Source: Candidatus Sulfotelmatobacter sp.
GTDB taxonomy: Bacteria; Acidobacteriota; Terriglobia; Terriglobales; Acidobacteriaceae
Length of the DNA: 33,452 nucleotides
Assembly: GCA_030041415.1 (NCBI GenBank)
Contig: JASHNX010000187.1
Coordinates: 1 to 33,452 of the forward strand
Reading direction: 5' to 3'
The notes under the pieces are model-generated. The model searched no databases and had not been told where the DNA came from. It saw only the letters and a list, made by a program, of their open reading frames with translations. Below are positions 7,551-14,280 of the stretch, piece by piece. Positions within the stretch are counted from its first letter, which is position 1; the number at the start of each line of letters is the position of its first letter. The translations under genes were made by a program, and so were the position numbers.

Positions 7551-8012
7551 GCAAGATTCGAATCATGTTCTCACAAGCCGCCACGAGCCTGCACGAATGC
7601 TCGCTCTTGCGGAGGCACCCTCGAATTGGGTGGATTTTGAGATCTTGTGATTTAACCCAAATTTAATGCGGCTGAAACGATTACGAAACAGGAGGGAATT
7701 AGGTTGATTGGCATTGGGGTGGAACAGAACACCGGGACTTGAGGAACCCGCGCCAGAGACGGGGTGCGGGTTCTTCGATCCTCGGTAGTTCTGGCCGCAC
7801 TGCCTCTCGCGCGCTCTCTCAATCCTCCTGCTTTGATTCTCCCTTCTGCCAGCAAAAAATCCTGACCTGCCAAGCCCAGCCAGCCGCCGCGCGAGGCACG
7901 GCTGCGCGGTTGAGAATCTGAAGACGTGTAAACGTTCGGCCTCAGATAAGCAGTGGATTTGGAGTGCGCCGTTAAATGGATCGTGAGGAGTAGGTGTGGA
8001 AATTCGGTCGAA
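7551..8012. other. Intergenic region with two hairpins
   Basis: 462 bases between two leftward genes; I see no convincing gene. An 11-bp stem with one G-T position, arms 7741-7751 and 7766-7776 around a 14-base loop (core GAACCCGC/GCGGGTTC), is the strongest structure. It may end the transcript of the REC-PilZ gene, but no T-tract follows on either strand. A CCGCGC/GCGCGG pair lies at 7887-7892 and 7904-7909. The promoter of the membrane-protein gene should also lie here, but I cannot point to convincing boxes. Confidence 0.35.
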
Positions 8013-9146
8013 CTAGGCTTCGACGCTCTCGCCCGATCGCTGGTGGCGGAGTTCGGAGAGAAAATCATCCTGCTGAAGTTGAGATCCTCGCCTCAACAGT
8101 TCAAGCAAGGGATCTTCCATTTCGTCGCCTGATTCTGCCGGTCGCTCAAATTCTTTCAAATCTGCAGTCAGGGCACGAGGCGAAATGCTCAACTCGAGCA
8201 TGGACTCCGGCGCGTTGCGCAGAAGGTTAATAACATTTTCCACCTGCGCGCGTTGTTCCGCGGTGCGCGAGGGGAACTCTACGCCCATTCCGTGCCCGGG
8301 ATGAGCGACGCGGACCATGCCGTCGGTGTGAACCTCCATATCGTCCGTGCGCAGACAGAGATCGACCATAGCGCGCTCGGGGAACGGCGACTCGCTTTCC
8401 ACATAGCAGCCGCCCAGACTTAAATCCGTCAGCTTGCAGTGAGGGACGGTCTCTTCCTGTTCTTCACCAAGCGCCACAACCGCAGCGCGCAGCCATTCGT
8501 GGAGCTGCGACTTAACGGATTCAGCCAAGTCGAGAAAGTGGACTCCAGTCAGACCGTTTGGATTGGCCCACGCGACTTGCCCGTTGGCGTGAACTTCGAA
8601 GTTAGCATCGGCGAGCTGAAAGCGAACATTGAGTTGCCCACCTTTCGCCTGGGGTTCGGCGGTGAGAAGTTCCATTCCGGTCTCGCTCAAGTCGATGAGA
8701 ATGCCCTCAACTTTGCGGGAGTCGGGAAGTGTCACGTCTACGGCCGCCTGCACCGGGACACGATGCGCCCGTCGTCGTTCGCGGTTCAACAATGCGGCTA
8801 CCGCACGCAGGCCAGCCTGAGCGGTCTCTTCCAAAAGCGGCTTATAAAGGATGAAGTGTGTTCCGCGGTTAAGGACATGGCGGGCTTTGGCAGACTCGGC
8901 CAGTAAAGCTACAGTAACGGGAGTCCGAGCCGAATTCAACCGGGTAGATTCCTGCAGAACGGCATCGGCTGAGGAAGCATCTTCGAAGTCGACAATGATT
9001 GCGTCAAAGCGCTGTTGCTGAAGGCGATCGATGGCGGTGGGAAGATCGCTGAATCGCTCCACTGCGATACCGAAAGCTGCCAGCACGCGGCCGAGGATGT
9101 CGCAAGCGCCGTCGTCGGTGGAAACCAATAGTGCCAGCAGGGTCAT
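8013..9146 (-). CDS. Response-regulator-like protein with two PilZ domains
   Basis: A 377-residue cytosolic signalling protein. Residues 1-118 form a receiver-like domain with acidic residues D11/D12, the phospho-acceptor position D53 (AIIVDFED) and K102 (LYKPL), so phosphorylation is possible. The first PilZ domain (about 122-222) has both c-di-GMP motifs, R125-xxx-R129 and DLSETG at 152-157. The second (about 232-312) keeps DLSLGG (241-246) but has no RxxxR before it, so it may be a structural or degenerate PilZ. A Glu/Arg-rich tail of about 60 residues follows. No DNA-binding or enzymatic output domain is present; output probably goes through protein contacts. The ATG has no clear ribosome-binding site and lies 30 bases after the stop of the coiled-coil gene, so both are probably one transcript. 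Confidence 0.85.
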   Translation of the reverse strand: MTLLALLVSTDDGACDILGRVLAAFGIAVERFSDLPTAIDRLQQQRFDAIIVDFEDASSADAVLQESTRLNSARTPVTVALLAESAKARHVLNRGTHFILYKPLLEETAQAGLRAVAALLNRERRRAHRVPVQAAVDVTLPDSRKVEGILIDLSETGMELLTAEPQAKGGQLNVRFQLADANFEVHANGQVAWANPNGLTGVHFLDLAESVKSQLHEWLRAAVVALGEEQEETVPHCKLTDLSLGGCYVESESPFPERAMVDLCLRTDDMEVHTDGMVRVAHPGHGMGVEFPSRTAEQRAQVENVINLLRNAPESMLELSISPRALTADLKEFERPAESGDEMEDPLLELLRRGSQLQQDDFLSELRHQRSGESVEA

Positions 9147-9176
9147 AAGTCGGTTTAGTGCGCGATCGAGAAGGAA

Positions 9177-9437
9177 TTAGGGCCAGCGGGGCGCGGAGGG
9201 TCGACTCGACTTCGAGTTGCTCCCACCGGACGCGGCAGAGGCGGCTTTGGCGGCGGCATCAGTGGCAGGCGCTTCTTCGCCGTCCATTAGGACAGCATTA
9301 TCGTCATCGTCATTCTCGGCGAGCAACGGCGCCACTTCACGGAGCTTTTCCGCGGCCTGCTGAAGCATCTCGATCTGCTTTCCCAATTGGGCATATTTCG
9401 TCTGCTTCTGCCGCAATACCTCATGAATATCCTTCAT
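9177..9437 (-). CDS. Small coiled-coil protein with acidic and Ser/Ala-rich tail
   Basis: An 86-residue hypothetical protein. Residues 1-40 form an amphipathic helix with heptad-like spacing (MKDIHEVLRQKQTKYAQLGK, then QIEMLQQAAEKLREVAPLLA). A run of acidic residues (ENDDDD, 41-46) and a low-complexity Ala/Ser/Gly tail ending RPSAPRWP follow. I recall similar small proteins as common in Acidobacteria but know of no function. A GGGGGAA ribosome-binding site lies just upstream of the ATG and a promoter is visible at 9454-9483. It precedes the REC-PilZ-PilZ gene by 30 bases, so it could be a partner of that protein; this is inference from position only. Confidence 0.7.
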   Translation of the reverse strand: MKDIHEVLRQKQTKYAQLGKQIEMLQQAAEKLREVAPLLAENDDDDNAVLMDGEEAPATDAAAKAASAASGGSNSKSSRPSAPRWP

Positions 9438-9453
9438 ACTTCCCCCTCTGGAA

Positions 9454-9483
9454 AATGTAAGGAGGCTTGCGGTTACGGGTCAA
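9454..9483 (-). promoter_or_regulatory. Promoter of the coiled-coil/REC-PilZ pair
   Basis: On the minus strand TTGACC (9483-9478), an 18-base spacer and TACATT (9459-9454) resemble sigma-70 boxes. The expected start is about 10 bases before the ATG at 9437, leaving just enough room for the GGGGGAA ribosome-binding site. Confidence 0.45.
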
Positions 9484-9542
9484 CGGTAATCCCCTCTCGG
9501 GCGTTACTGGGGTAATCTCAATTACGGAAGGAGACGAATGAA

Positions 9543-9567
9543 AAAGCCCCGCCTTCGGCGGGGCTTT
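9543..9567 (-). terminator. Rho-independent terminator of the PEP-CTERM gene
   Basis: An 11-bp perfect stem, AAAGCCCCGCC (9543-9553) with GGCGGGGCTTT (9557-9567), around a 3-base loop. It lies 20 bases after the stop at 9588. Read on the minus strand the stem is followed by a T5 tract (complement of 9541-9545), the classic layout for leftward transcription. Confidence 0.9.
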
Positions 9568-9587
9568 CGTCGGCCGAACGATTGGGC

Positions 9588-10229
9588 TCAGGGCTTAAAT
9601 TTCTTGCGAAAGATGCCTGCCAAGCCGAGCATACCGGTCCCGAGCAAGCCGAGAGTTCCTGGTTCGGGCGTAACGGTGATGACGCTGTTGCCGCTTCCCA
9701 CGCCGACCGATCCCGTGAATCCGTTCTTGCCGGTGTCAACGGTGATTTGGGTGGTGGCACCGTTCACCGCCAGGCCGTTGTACCACGTTCCCGAGATGGC
9801 ACCTGTGAGGGTGTAAAAGATTGAAGGGCTGACGCCAATTGTGCCGCTGGGAATCCAAGTGGTAGTGCCGGTGAAAGTGCCGCTGAAGATCACGCCGTTC
9901 GGCAGGCCGCCCGTTCCATTACCCATAATCACGAAAGTTCCGCCGCCGCCAAAGGTCCCGCCGTACAAGAGACTCCCCGAGGAGAGCGCGCCCGTGGTGA
10001 AGGCAACGCTACCGAGATTCGTTCCTTGGATAATGCCCATTCCATTGAAGCCCGTGACCTGGGTCAATGCCGAGCCGCTCAAAGTCAGGTTAATGGTACT
10101 TCCGGCAAGGCCAGTGGTGCCGCCGTTTGCAGTAAGTGTGCCGCCGGTGTTGGTAAAATCCACTTCATCCGCAAAAGCTACCAAGGGCAGAGTAAGGACG
10201 AGGAGGGCCAGTAACACGATCCGCTTCAT
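9588..10229 (-). CDS. PEP-CTERM exported protein
   Basis: A 213-residue secreted protein. It has a signal peptide (MKRIVLLALLVLTLPLVAFA, 1-20). A Gly/Thr/Ser-rich beta-type body with almost no charged residues follows. The C-terminus is a textbook PEP-CTERM sorting signal: PEPGTLGLLGTGMLGLAGIF followed by the basic RKKFKP. In known systems an exosortase (EpsH/XrtA family) cleaves at this signal during export and exopolysaccharide assembly; no exosortase is in this window. The frame could start 30 codons earlier, but AGGAG sits directly upstream of the ATG at 10227-10229 and the signal peptide begins there. A strong terminator follows. Confidence 0.92.
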   Translation of the reverse strand: MKRIVLLALLVLTLPLVAFADEVDFTNTGGTLTANGGTTGLAGSTINLTLSGSALTQVTGFNGMGIIQGTNLGSVAFTTGALSSGSLLYGGTFGGGGTFVIMGNGTGGLPNGVIFSGTFTGTTTWIPSGTIGVSPSIFYTLTGAISGTWYNGLAVNGATTQITVDTGKNGFTGSVGVGSGNSVITVTPEPGTLGLLGTGMLGLAGIFRKKFKP

Positions 10230-10499
10230 GTCGAACTCCTTTTGTCGCTTTACCGCTTGCACAAGGCCGTCTAGCTTGCGCAGTCTAGTGTAAGCCCAAA
10301 CCCGCGATTGCAACGGCAATTAGTTTCGCACAGGTACCGGACCAGTTGCCCGGAAAATGTGTCGAAGATTTCCACAAGAAGGCCGAAAACCGGCTGGAGA
10401 CGACCTTTCCGCACGGACCCCTAGCATAGGAAAAAGTTTGGTGACCGCGCGCGAATAGCCGAGCGGCAAAGGCCAGCCAAGCCGTGGAGGCAACAACTT

Positions 10500-10958
10500 C
10501 TAACCGGCCGCCGTGGTTTCGGATTCCGTGCCGATAATATTTCTGAGACGGCGCGAGAGGTTCGTAGCCAGGGACCGGTAAAAGCGCGAGCCCAGGTGAG
10601 GAAATAGCTCAAACAAACTTTGCAGGGTCGGCCGGTCGAGGTGGTAGGCCTCGATATTTTCATCGGCGACAACGTTGGCGCTGGCCGCGGTATCCTCAAG
10701 GAAGGACATTTCCCCGCAAACCTCGCCGGGACCAATCGTCCGCGTGGGCGCCGAACGCAGCTCCACTTTCGCCTTTCCCTTCAGCAGAATATATAGACCG
10801 TTGATCGCCTTGCCTTTTTTCACCAGAAAATCGCCCTTCTTAAACTGGACGCGGACGGCCTTATCCGCCAGCAAGTTCCAATCGTTGACGGTGAGGTATG
10901 TCAATCCATTTCTAGCCGCCAGCATAGTGGCAACTTCTCGTTCGATAACCTTGGACAT
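10500..10958 (-). CDS. Stand-alone cyclic-nucleotide-binding-fold protein
   Basis: A 152-residue protein formed by a single Crp-like sensor domain (about 20-125) and a short helix, with no helix-turn-helix. The beta-roll glycines are present (FKKGDFLVKKGKAINGLYILLKGKAKVE), as is the phosphate-binding cassette GEVCGEMSFLEDTAASANVVA (from 78). The arginine that contacts the cyclic phosphate in CRP (R82, before S-A) is replaced by alanine (A92), so classical cAMP or cGMP binding is doubtful. It may bind another ligand or act as a protein-interaction module. No clear ribosome-binding site precedes the ATG; a second ATG lies 11 codons in. It is probably monocistronic. Confidence 0.85.
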   Translation of the reverse strand: MSKVIEREVATMLAARNGLTYLTVNDWNLLADKAVRVQFKKGDFLVKKGKAINGLYILLKGKAKVELRSAPTRTIGPGEVCGEMSFLEDTAASANVVADENIEAYHLDRPTLQSLFELFPHLGSRFYRSLATNLSRRLRNIIGTESETTAAG

Positions 10959-11195
10959 GGGTGTGCGCGACCTGGACGCGGCAAGTCAAATCGAAAGTAA
11001 ACAGAGACAAACGAAGCAAACAACAGGGCAAGGTAAGGTTAGCAGAAAAAGGGCGAAGATGAGAATCGGATGCGGAAGAAAAGGAGCCTGCTCATTGCGT
11101 CATCCGATACGTGATCTGGCCAGTACCTTCGGCGTGTTGGCGGCGCTTCTCTAATGAGGGCTAACGCCCACATTTGTAGATGTCAACGGTCACCC

Positions 11196-12047
11196 TCACA
11201 TGGGCATTTTCAGAATTGCCGACGCAATGTCCTCAAGGTTGGTTTCCAGAGCAAAGTGTCCCGTGTCCAGAAGTGTGACAACTGCATTAGGCAGGTCTCG
11301 CTTGAATGCTTCCGCTCCCGGTGGAACGAAGAAGCTGTCGTTCTTGCCCCAAATGGCGAGCAACGGAGGCCGGTGGGTACGGAGGTACTGCTGGTATAGG
11401 GGATAGCGCTCGATATTGGCTTTGTAGTCAAGCTTGAGATCGACCTGCAGGTCCATCATGCCCGGGCGCGCCAGGAGTGCAGCATCGAGCCAGTAGGCTT
11501 CGGGTTCGATCTTCGAGACGTCCGGAACTCCCTGGAAGTACGCCTCGCGAACGCCATCCAGCGACATACGTTCTTTGAGCTCGTCGCGAATGGCCGCGGA
11601 TGGTTTCTTCCAGTAGGCGCGCAAAGGAGCCCACGGCCCCTCACCCAAGCCTTCTTCGTATGCGTTGCCGTTCTGCGAAATGATCGCGGTAATGCGGTCC
11701 GGATCGGCGACCGCAAGGTTGAACCCGATGGGCGCACCGTAGTCGAAGATGTACATGGCGAAGCGTCGCAATGCGAGCGCGTCCACGAACCCCTGGATGG
11801 TTTCCGTCAATTGGGCGAAGGTATAGCGATAATCTTTTCCATCCACTTTGGTAAAGCCAAATGAAGGCAGGTCAGGAGCAATCAGATGAAAGCGGTTCGC
11901 GAGCCACGGCATCAGGTGCCGAAAGTAGTGCGATGAGTTTGCGAAGCCGTGCAACAACAATAGAACTGGACTACCTTTGAGGCCAGCCTCTCGGTAGAAC
12001 ACGGTGACTGGGCCAATCTTCAGCGTGGAATGCCGGACCTCTGCCAC
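11196..12047 (-). CDS. Alpha/beta hydrolase, haloalkane dehalogenase/epoxide hydrolase-like
   Basis: A 283-residue cytosolic alpha/beta-fold hydrolase. The oxyanion-hole motif HGF is at 33-35. The nucleophile elbow is FDYGAPIG with D102, an aspartate as in haloalkane dehalogenases and epoxide hydrolases rather than the serine of esterases. The charge-relay acid is probably D237 (WGKNDSFF) and the catalytic histidine H264 (DTGHFALE). A helical cap domain lies at about 130-215. The true substrate cannot be read from sequence. Translation starts at a GTG (12045-12047) with GAGGAAG seven bases upstream. The tRNA-Arg gene lies upstream on the same strand, 160 bases away; no terminator is evident after the stop. 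Confidence 0.88.
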   Translation of the reverse strand: MAEVRHSTLKIGPVTVFYREAGLKGSPVLLLLHGFANSSHYFRHLMPWLANRFHLIAPDLPSFGFTKVDGKDYRYTFAQLTETIQGFVDALALRRFAMYIFDYGAPIGFNLAVADPDRITAIISQNGNAYEEGLGEGPWAPLRAYWKKPSAAIRDELKERMSLDGVREAYFQGVPDVSKIEPEAYWLDAALLARPGMMDLQVDLKLDYKANIERYPLYQQYLRTHRPPLLAIWGKNDSFFVPPGAEAFKRDLPNAVVTLLDTGHFALETNLEDIASAILKMPM

Positions 12048-12209
12048 GTCAATCTTCCTCTTCGAGTTTCGGAATGCGGTGACTGAAAAAAGATCGAACC
12101 TAGGCCGCGAGTCCAGTCACTCCTTCAACCACCGGCCTCCGAGTTTCGCTGGATCCAGTATGGGCGTTTGCCATCTGTTCTCACATCGCTTCGTGAGTGA
12201 TGGGATGAA

Positions 12210-12286
12210 TGGTGCGCCCGGACGGAGTCGAACCGCCAACCCCTAGCTTCGTAGGCTAGTGCTCTATCCAGTTGAGCTACGGGCGC
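12210..12286 (-). tRNA. tRNA-Arg (anticodon ACG)
   Basis: The minus strand reads as a complete 77-base cloverleaf. Acceptor arms are GCGCCCG and CGGGCGC, with discriminator A and an encoded CCA (12212-12210). The D-arm contains AGCTCAACTGGATAGAGC. The anticodon stem CTAGC/GCTAG encloses CTACGAA, giving anticodon ACG, whose A34 is normally edited to inosine to read CGU/CGC/CGA. The T-arm contains GGTTCGACTCC. Confidence 0.95.
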
Positions 12287-12320
12287 GGACTGCGCGACAG
12301 CGAGTGAGGCTCGCCCAAGA

Positions 12321-12326
12321 ATTATA
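12321..12326 (-). promoter_or_regulatory. -10 box of the tRNA-Arg gene
   Basis: A perfect TATAAT on the minus strand (12326-12321), 35 bases before the tRNA 5' end. No consensus -35 box is visible at 17 bases, so the promoter call rests on the -10 match and position. Confidence 0.45.
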
Positions 12327-12595
12327 ACGGATCGAATGGTAGCATGTGGCTGCGCCGGAAACATTTTTGGGAGGGTGTCGCGAGAAGGAATCGCATTCAG
12401 CCAAAAAGAGTAACGAGCCGCTTGAAATGTGTTCGTCGACATGCCGCGCGGTAACTAAGGTGTTCTCCCGAAGTAAAAGTTTCCGAGGTCTGAGAAATTC
12501 CTACAAGGCGCTGGCGCGAGGCAATCAATATTATGAGCCACTTAGAGAACGGCACGCGGTGTGCTGTATGAATTCCAGACGAAGTGGCGCGCAAC

Positions 12596-12642
12596 GGGGC
12601 GCTCCAAGAAGAACTTCGGCCAGAGGTTTTCTTGGACGCCCC
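12596..12642. other. Long inverted repeat (hairpin) in intergenic DNA
   Basis: The left arm GGGGCGCTCCAAGAA (12596-12610) pairs with TTCTTGGACGCCCC (12629-12642) over 14 base pairs with one bulged C, around an 18-base loop. A short TTT follows on the plus strand, then a second hairpin TTGCCC/GGGCAA (12650-12655, 12661-12666). No insertion-sequence ORF lies between the arms, so this looks like an RNA structure rather than a mobile-element end. Confidence 0.6.
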
Positions 12643-12682
12643 TTTGCATTTGCCCCCAAAGGGCAAGCTGCCAAGATCCTTT

Positions 12683-12753
12683 CCTCCGGTTCGTCGCTGA
12701 ACCCTCCGGTTCGTCGCTGAACCCTCCGGTTTGTCGCTGAACCCTCCGGTTTT
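12683..12753. repeat. Tandem 20-bp repeat, 3.5 copies, each a hairpin
   Basis: The unit CCTCCGGTTCGTCGCTGAAC recurs at 12683, 12703 and 12723, with a partial fourth copy at 12743. Each full copy contains the inverted repeat GGTTC-GTCGCT-GAACC (12688-12703, 12708-12723, 12728-12743). Copy 3 has GGTTT instead of GGTTC; on plus-strand RNA this still pairs as U-G, on minus-strand RNA it would be an A-C mismatch. The array ends 33 bases from the stop of the leftward 75-aa gene. Confidence 0.85.
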
Positions 12754-12785
12754 AAGCCATAAGCTATTTTCTTAGGCAGGTAATC

Positions 12786-13013
12786 TCAGGCAAGCGCAAC
12801 TTGGTCGCGCACATCGATTCCTGCCTGGCGCAAAAGGCGGGAAACCGCCGGCTCCTTGAGTCGGGAGGCGTCGAATGTGACTCTCACCGTGCGCCGCTTG
12901 TGGTCGAACTGCACCTGTTGAATGCCATAAACCTCGCGCATGCCGTCGATGGCGCGCAGTTCACTCTCGCCCGGGGTTGCCCCGTAACCGAAGACGATTT
13001 CTAGATAAGTCAT
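12786..13013 (-). CDS. Small ferredoxin-fold-like hypothetical protein
   Basis: A 75-residue protein. Predicted order is strand (TYLEIVFGY), helix (ESELRAIDGMREVYG), two strands (IQQVQFDHKRRTVRVTFDASRL) and helix (KEPAVSRLLRQAG), then a short tail. This is the beta-alpha-beta-beta-alpha pattern of small HMA/ACT-like domains. The metal-binding CxxC of HMA proteins is absent, so it is not a copper chaperone of the usual kind. I do not recognise a named family. The frame opens 43 codons upstream, but AGAGGA sits just before the ATG at 13011-13013 and the extension looks non-coding, so I prefer the short form. The dehydrogenase gene upstream ends 143 bases before this start. Confidence 0.7.
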   Translation of the reverse strand: MTYLEIVFGYGATPGESELRAIDGMREVYGIQQVQFDHKRRTVRVTFDASRLKEPAVSRLLRQAGIDVRDQVALA

Positions 13014-13156
13014 GCAATGATCCTCTGACGGGTAGAACGGATTTGGGATTTGTTTCGTTCGATGTTTTAGGACCTGCCTCACAAGAAATAATGGCAAGTC
13101 TGACGGCAAGCGAGGACAACCACCCAAATTCGAGCTCCGCATCTCGGGTGGTTACC

Positions 13157-14038
13157 TTATGCCGCCTCGCCTTTCACCTGAATTCCCGCCCACTTTTCGA
13201 GCAGGCTCAGAGTGGCGGCATAATCGAGGTCGCGGTGCCCGTCCTCGCTGGCCATCTCATACACCTCCTCCACCGTTTCGAGGCCGGGCAACTTTACGCG
13301 CACTTCCTTGGCGGCTTCGAGCGCGAGGAGAATGTCTTTGTGCATCAGGCGCAGCGGGAAGTTGGGGGTGAAGTCACGGTTCAGGACAAAGGGAGCTTTA
13401 TATTCGACCACCCCTGAGCGAACCATAGTCGCTTCGATAAGGGAAACCAACTGCTTGGCATCAACGCCGAGTTTGGTCGCGAGTGTGAGAGCCTCGGCGA
13501 ATCCTTCGAAGATAAGGGCGATTTGCAGGTTCATCGCCAGCTTGGTGGCCTGGCCTTTGCCGGTTTCGCCCATGCGAAAAATCTTCTTGCCCATGGCGGC
13601 AAAGAGCGGACCAAGGCGATCAAGAACGGCTGAGTCGCCGCCAACCATGAAGATCAGGGTCCCGTTGGCGGCTCCGATCTTTGATCCGGTCATGGGCGCA
13701 TCGACATAGGCAGCGCCCTTTTCTTTCAAGCGGGCGGCGAATTTTACTGTGGCCGAGGGCGAGATCGTGCTGGAATCCGCGACGATCATGCCTGGGGCCA
13801 GCGATTGCTCGACGCCATCCGCCCCGAACAGAACCTTCTCGACCGCGTCGGTGTCGGAAACGCACATCCAGACGACTTCCGCCCCTCGCGCTGCAGCAGC
13901 GGGAGTGGGCGCTACACCTGCGCCTTCTACTAATTTTCCCGGCGTACGATTCCAGACGGTGACTTCGTGACCCGCCTTGGCCAAGTTCGTGGCCATCGCA
14001 TGGCCCATAATTCCCAATCCCAAAAAGCCTACGCGCAT
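13157..14038 (-). CDS. NAD(P)-dependent beta-hydroxyacid dehydrogenase
   Basis: A 293-residue cytosolic oxidoreductase of the 3-hydroxyisobutyrate dehydrogenase/glyoxylate-succinic semialdehyde reductase family. The Rossmann motif is GFLGLGIMG (4-12). After beta-2 comes WNRTP (29-33); arginine at 31 usually goes with NADPH preference. The substrate-binding DAPMTGSKIGAANGTL (from 113) and the catalytic lysine K166 in GKGQATKLAMN are in place. The C-terminal helical domain includes MHKDILLALEAA. Sequence cannot separate hydroxyisobutyrate, tartronate semialdehyde and glyoxylate/succinic semialdehyde as substrate. AAGGAG precedes the ATG by nine bases. It is divergent from the Asp-box propeller gene. 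Confidence 0.92.
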   Translation of the reverse strand: MRVGFLGLGIMGHAMATNLAKAGHEVTVWNRTPGKLVEGAGVAPTPAAAARGAEVVWMCVSDTDAVEKVLFGADGVEQSLAPGMIVADSSTISPSATVKFAARLKEKGAAYVDAPMTGSKIGAANGTLIFMVGGDSAVLDRLGPLFAAMGKKIFRMGETGKGQATKLAMNLQIALIFEGFAEALTLATKLGVDAKQLVSLIEATMVRSGVVEYKAPFVLNRDFTPNFPLRLMHKDILLALEAAKEVRVKLPGLETVEEVYEMASEDGHRDLDYAATLSLLEKWAGIQVKGEAA

Positions 14039-14167
14039 TGCAACGTTCTCCTTACAAGCTAACTTCTCGGATTAGATATGAGTGGGATGATCATGGTCAA
14101 GCAAAGTCGATGGAATTTGCAAATTCAACGGACGAACGGAAAGTGGCCATGTGCAAGGATATTCACA

Positions 14168-14196
14168 TCGACAGCGAATCAACTACAGGGTATAGT
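14168..14196 (+). promoter_or_regulatory. Promoter of the Asp-box propeller gene
   Basis: TCGACA (14168-14173), a 17-base spacer, and TATAGT (14191-14196): five of six consensus bases in each box. It predicts a start near 14203 and a leader of about 78 bases. It supports the start codon at 14281 over the upstream ATG at 14038, which would lie before the promoter. Confidence 0.6.
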
Positions 14197-14280
14197 TCTC
14201 CGGATGTTTTCACATCCCCTGCAAACCTGAGTCTCCTAAAAAGTTTCCCAGTGTGGTCCAAAACGAAACAAGGAACTGAG

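Larger units (their letters stand above)
12287..12785. other. Gene-free structured intergenic region
   Basis: 499 bases between tRNA-Arg and the 75-aa gene. No frame here looks like a protein gene. The right half is rich in secondary structure: a long hairpin at 12596-12642, a second hairpin at 12650-12666 and tandem hairpin repeats at 12683-12753, listed separately. Together they could form an untranslated RNA or a long 3' untranslated region of the leftward 75-aa gene. Confidence 0.5.

Noticed and set aside
7652-8068. 138-codon minus-strand frame in the gap before the REC-PilZ gene
   Set aside because: It overlaps the end of the REC-PilZ coding region, is rich in Arg/Ser/Pro without pattern, and has no domain or ribosome-binding support.
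12125-12442. 105-codon minus-strand frame with VAQLDRALAYEARGWRFDS
   Set aside because: That peptide is the translation of the tRNA-Arg gene itself, a known source of false protein calls.
12596-12642. Possible insertion-sequence terminal repeats
   Set aside because: Only 18 bases lie between the arms, with no transposase or target duplication.
12346-12720. 124-codon plus-strand frame
   Set aside because: It runs through hairpins and tandem repeats, has basic low-complexity composition and no homologous features.
12683-12753. Possible CRISPR array
   Set aside because: The period is only 20 bases with no variable spacers and no cas genes; this is a simple tandem repeat.
14038-14280. 81-codon upstream extension of the Asp-box propeller
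   Set aside because: It would start before the predicted promoter and place polar residues ahead of a normal signal peptide that has its own ribosome-binding site.
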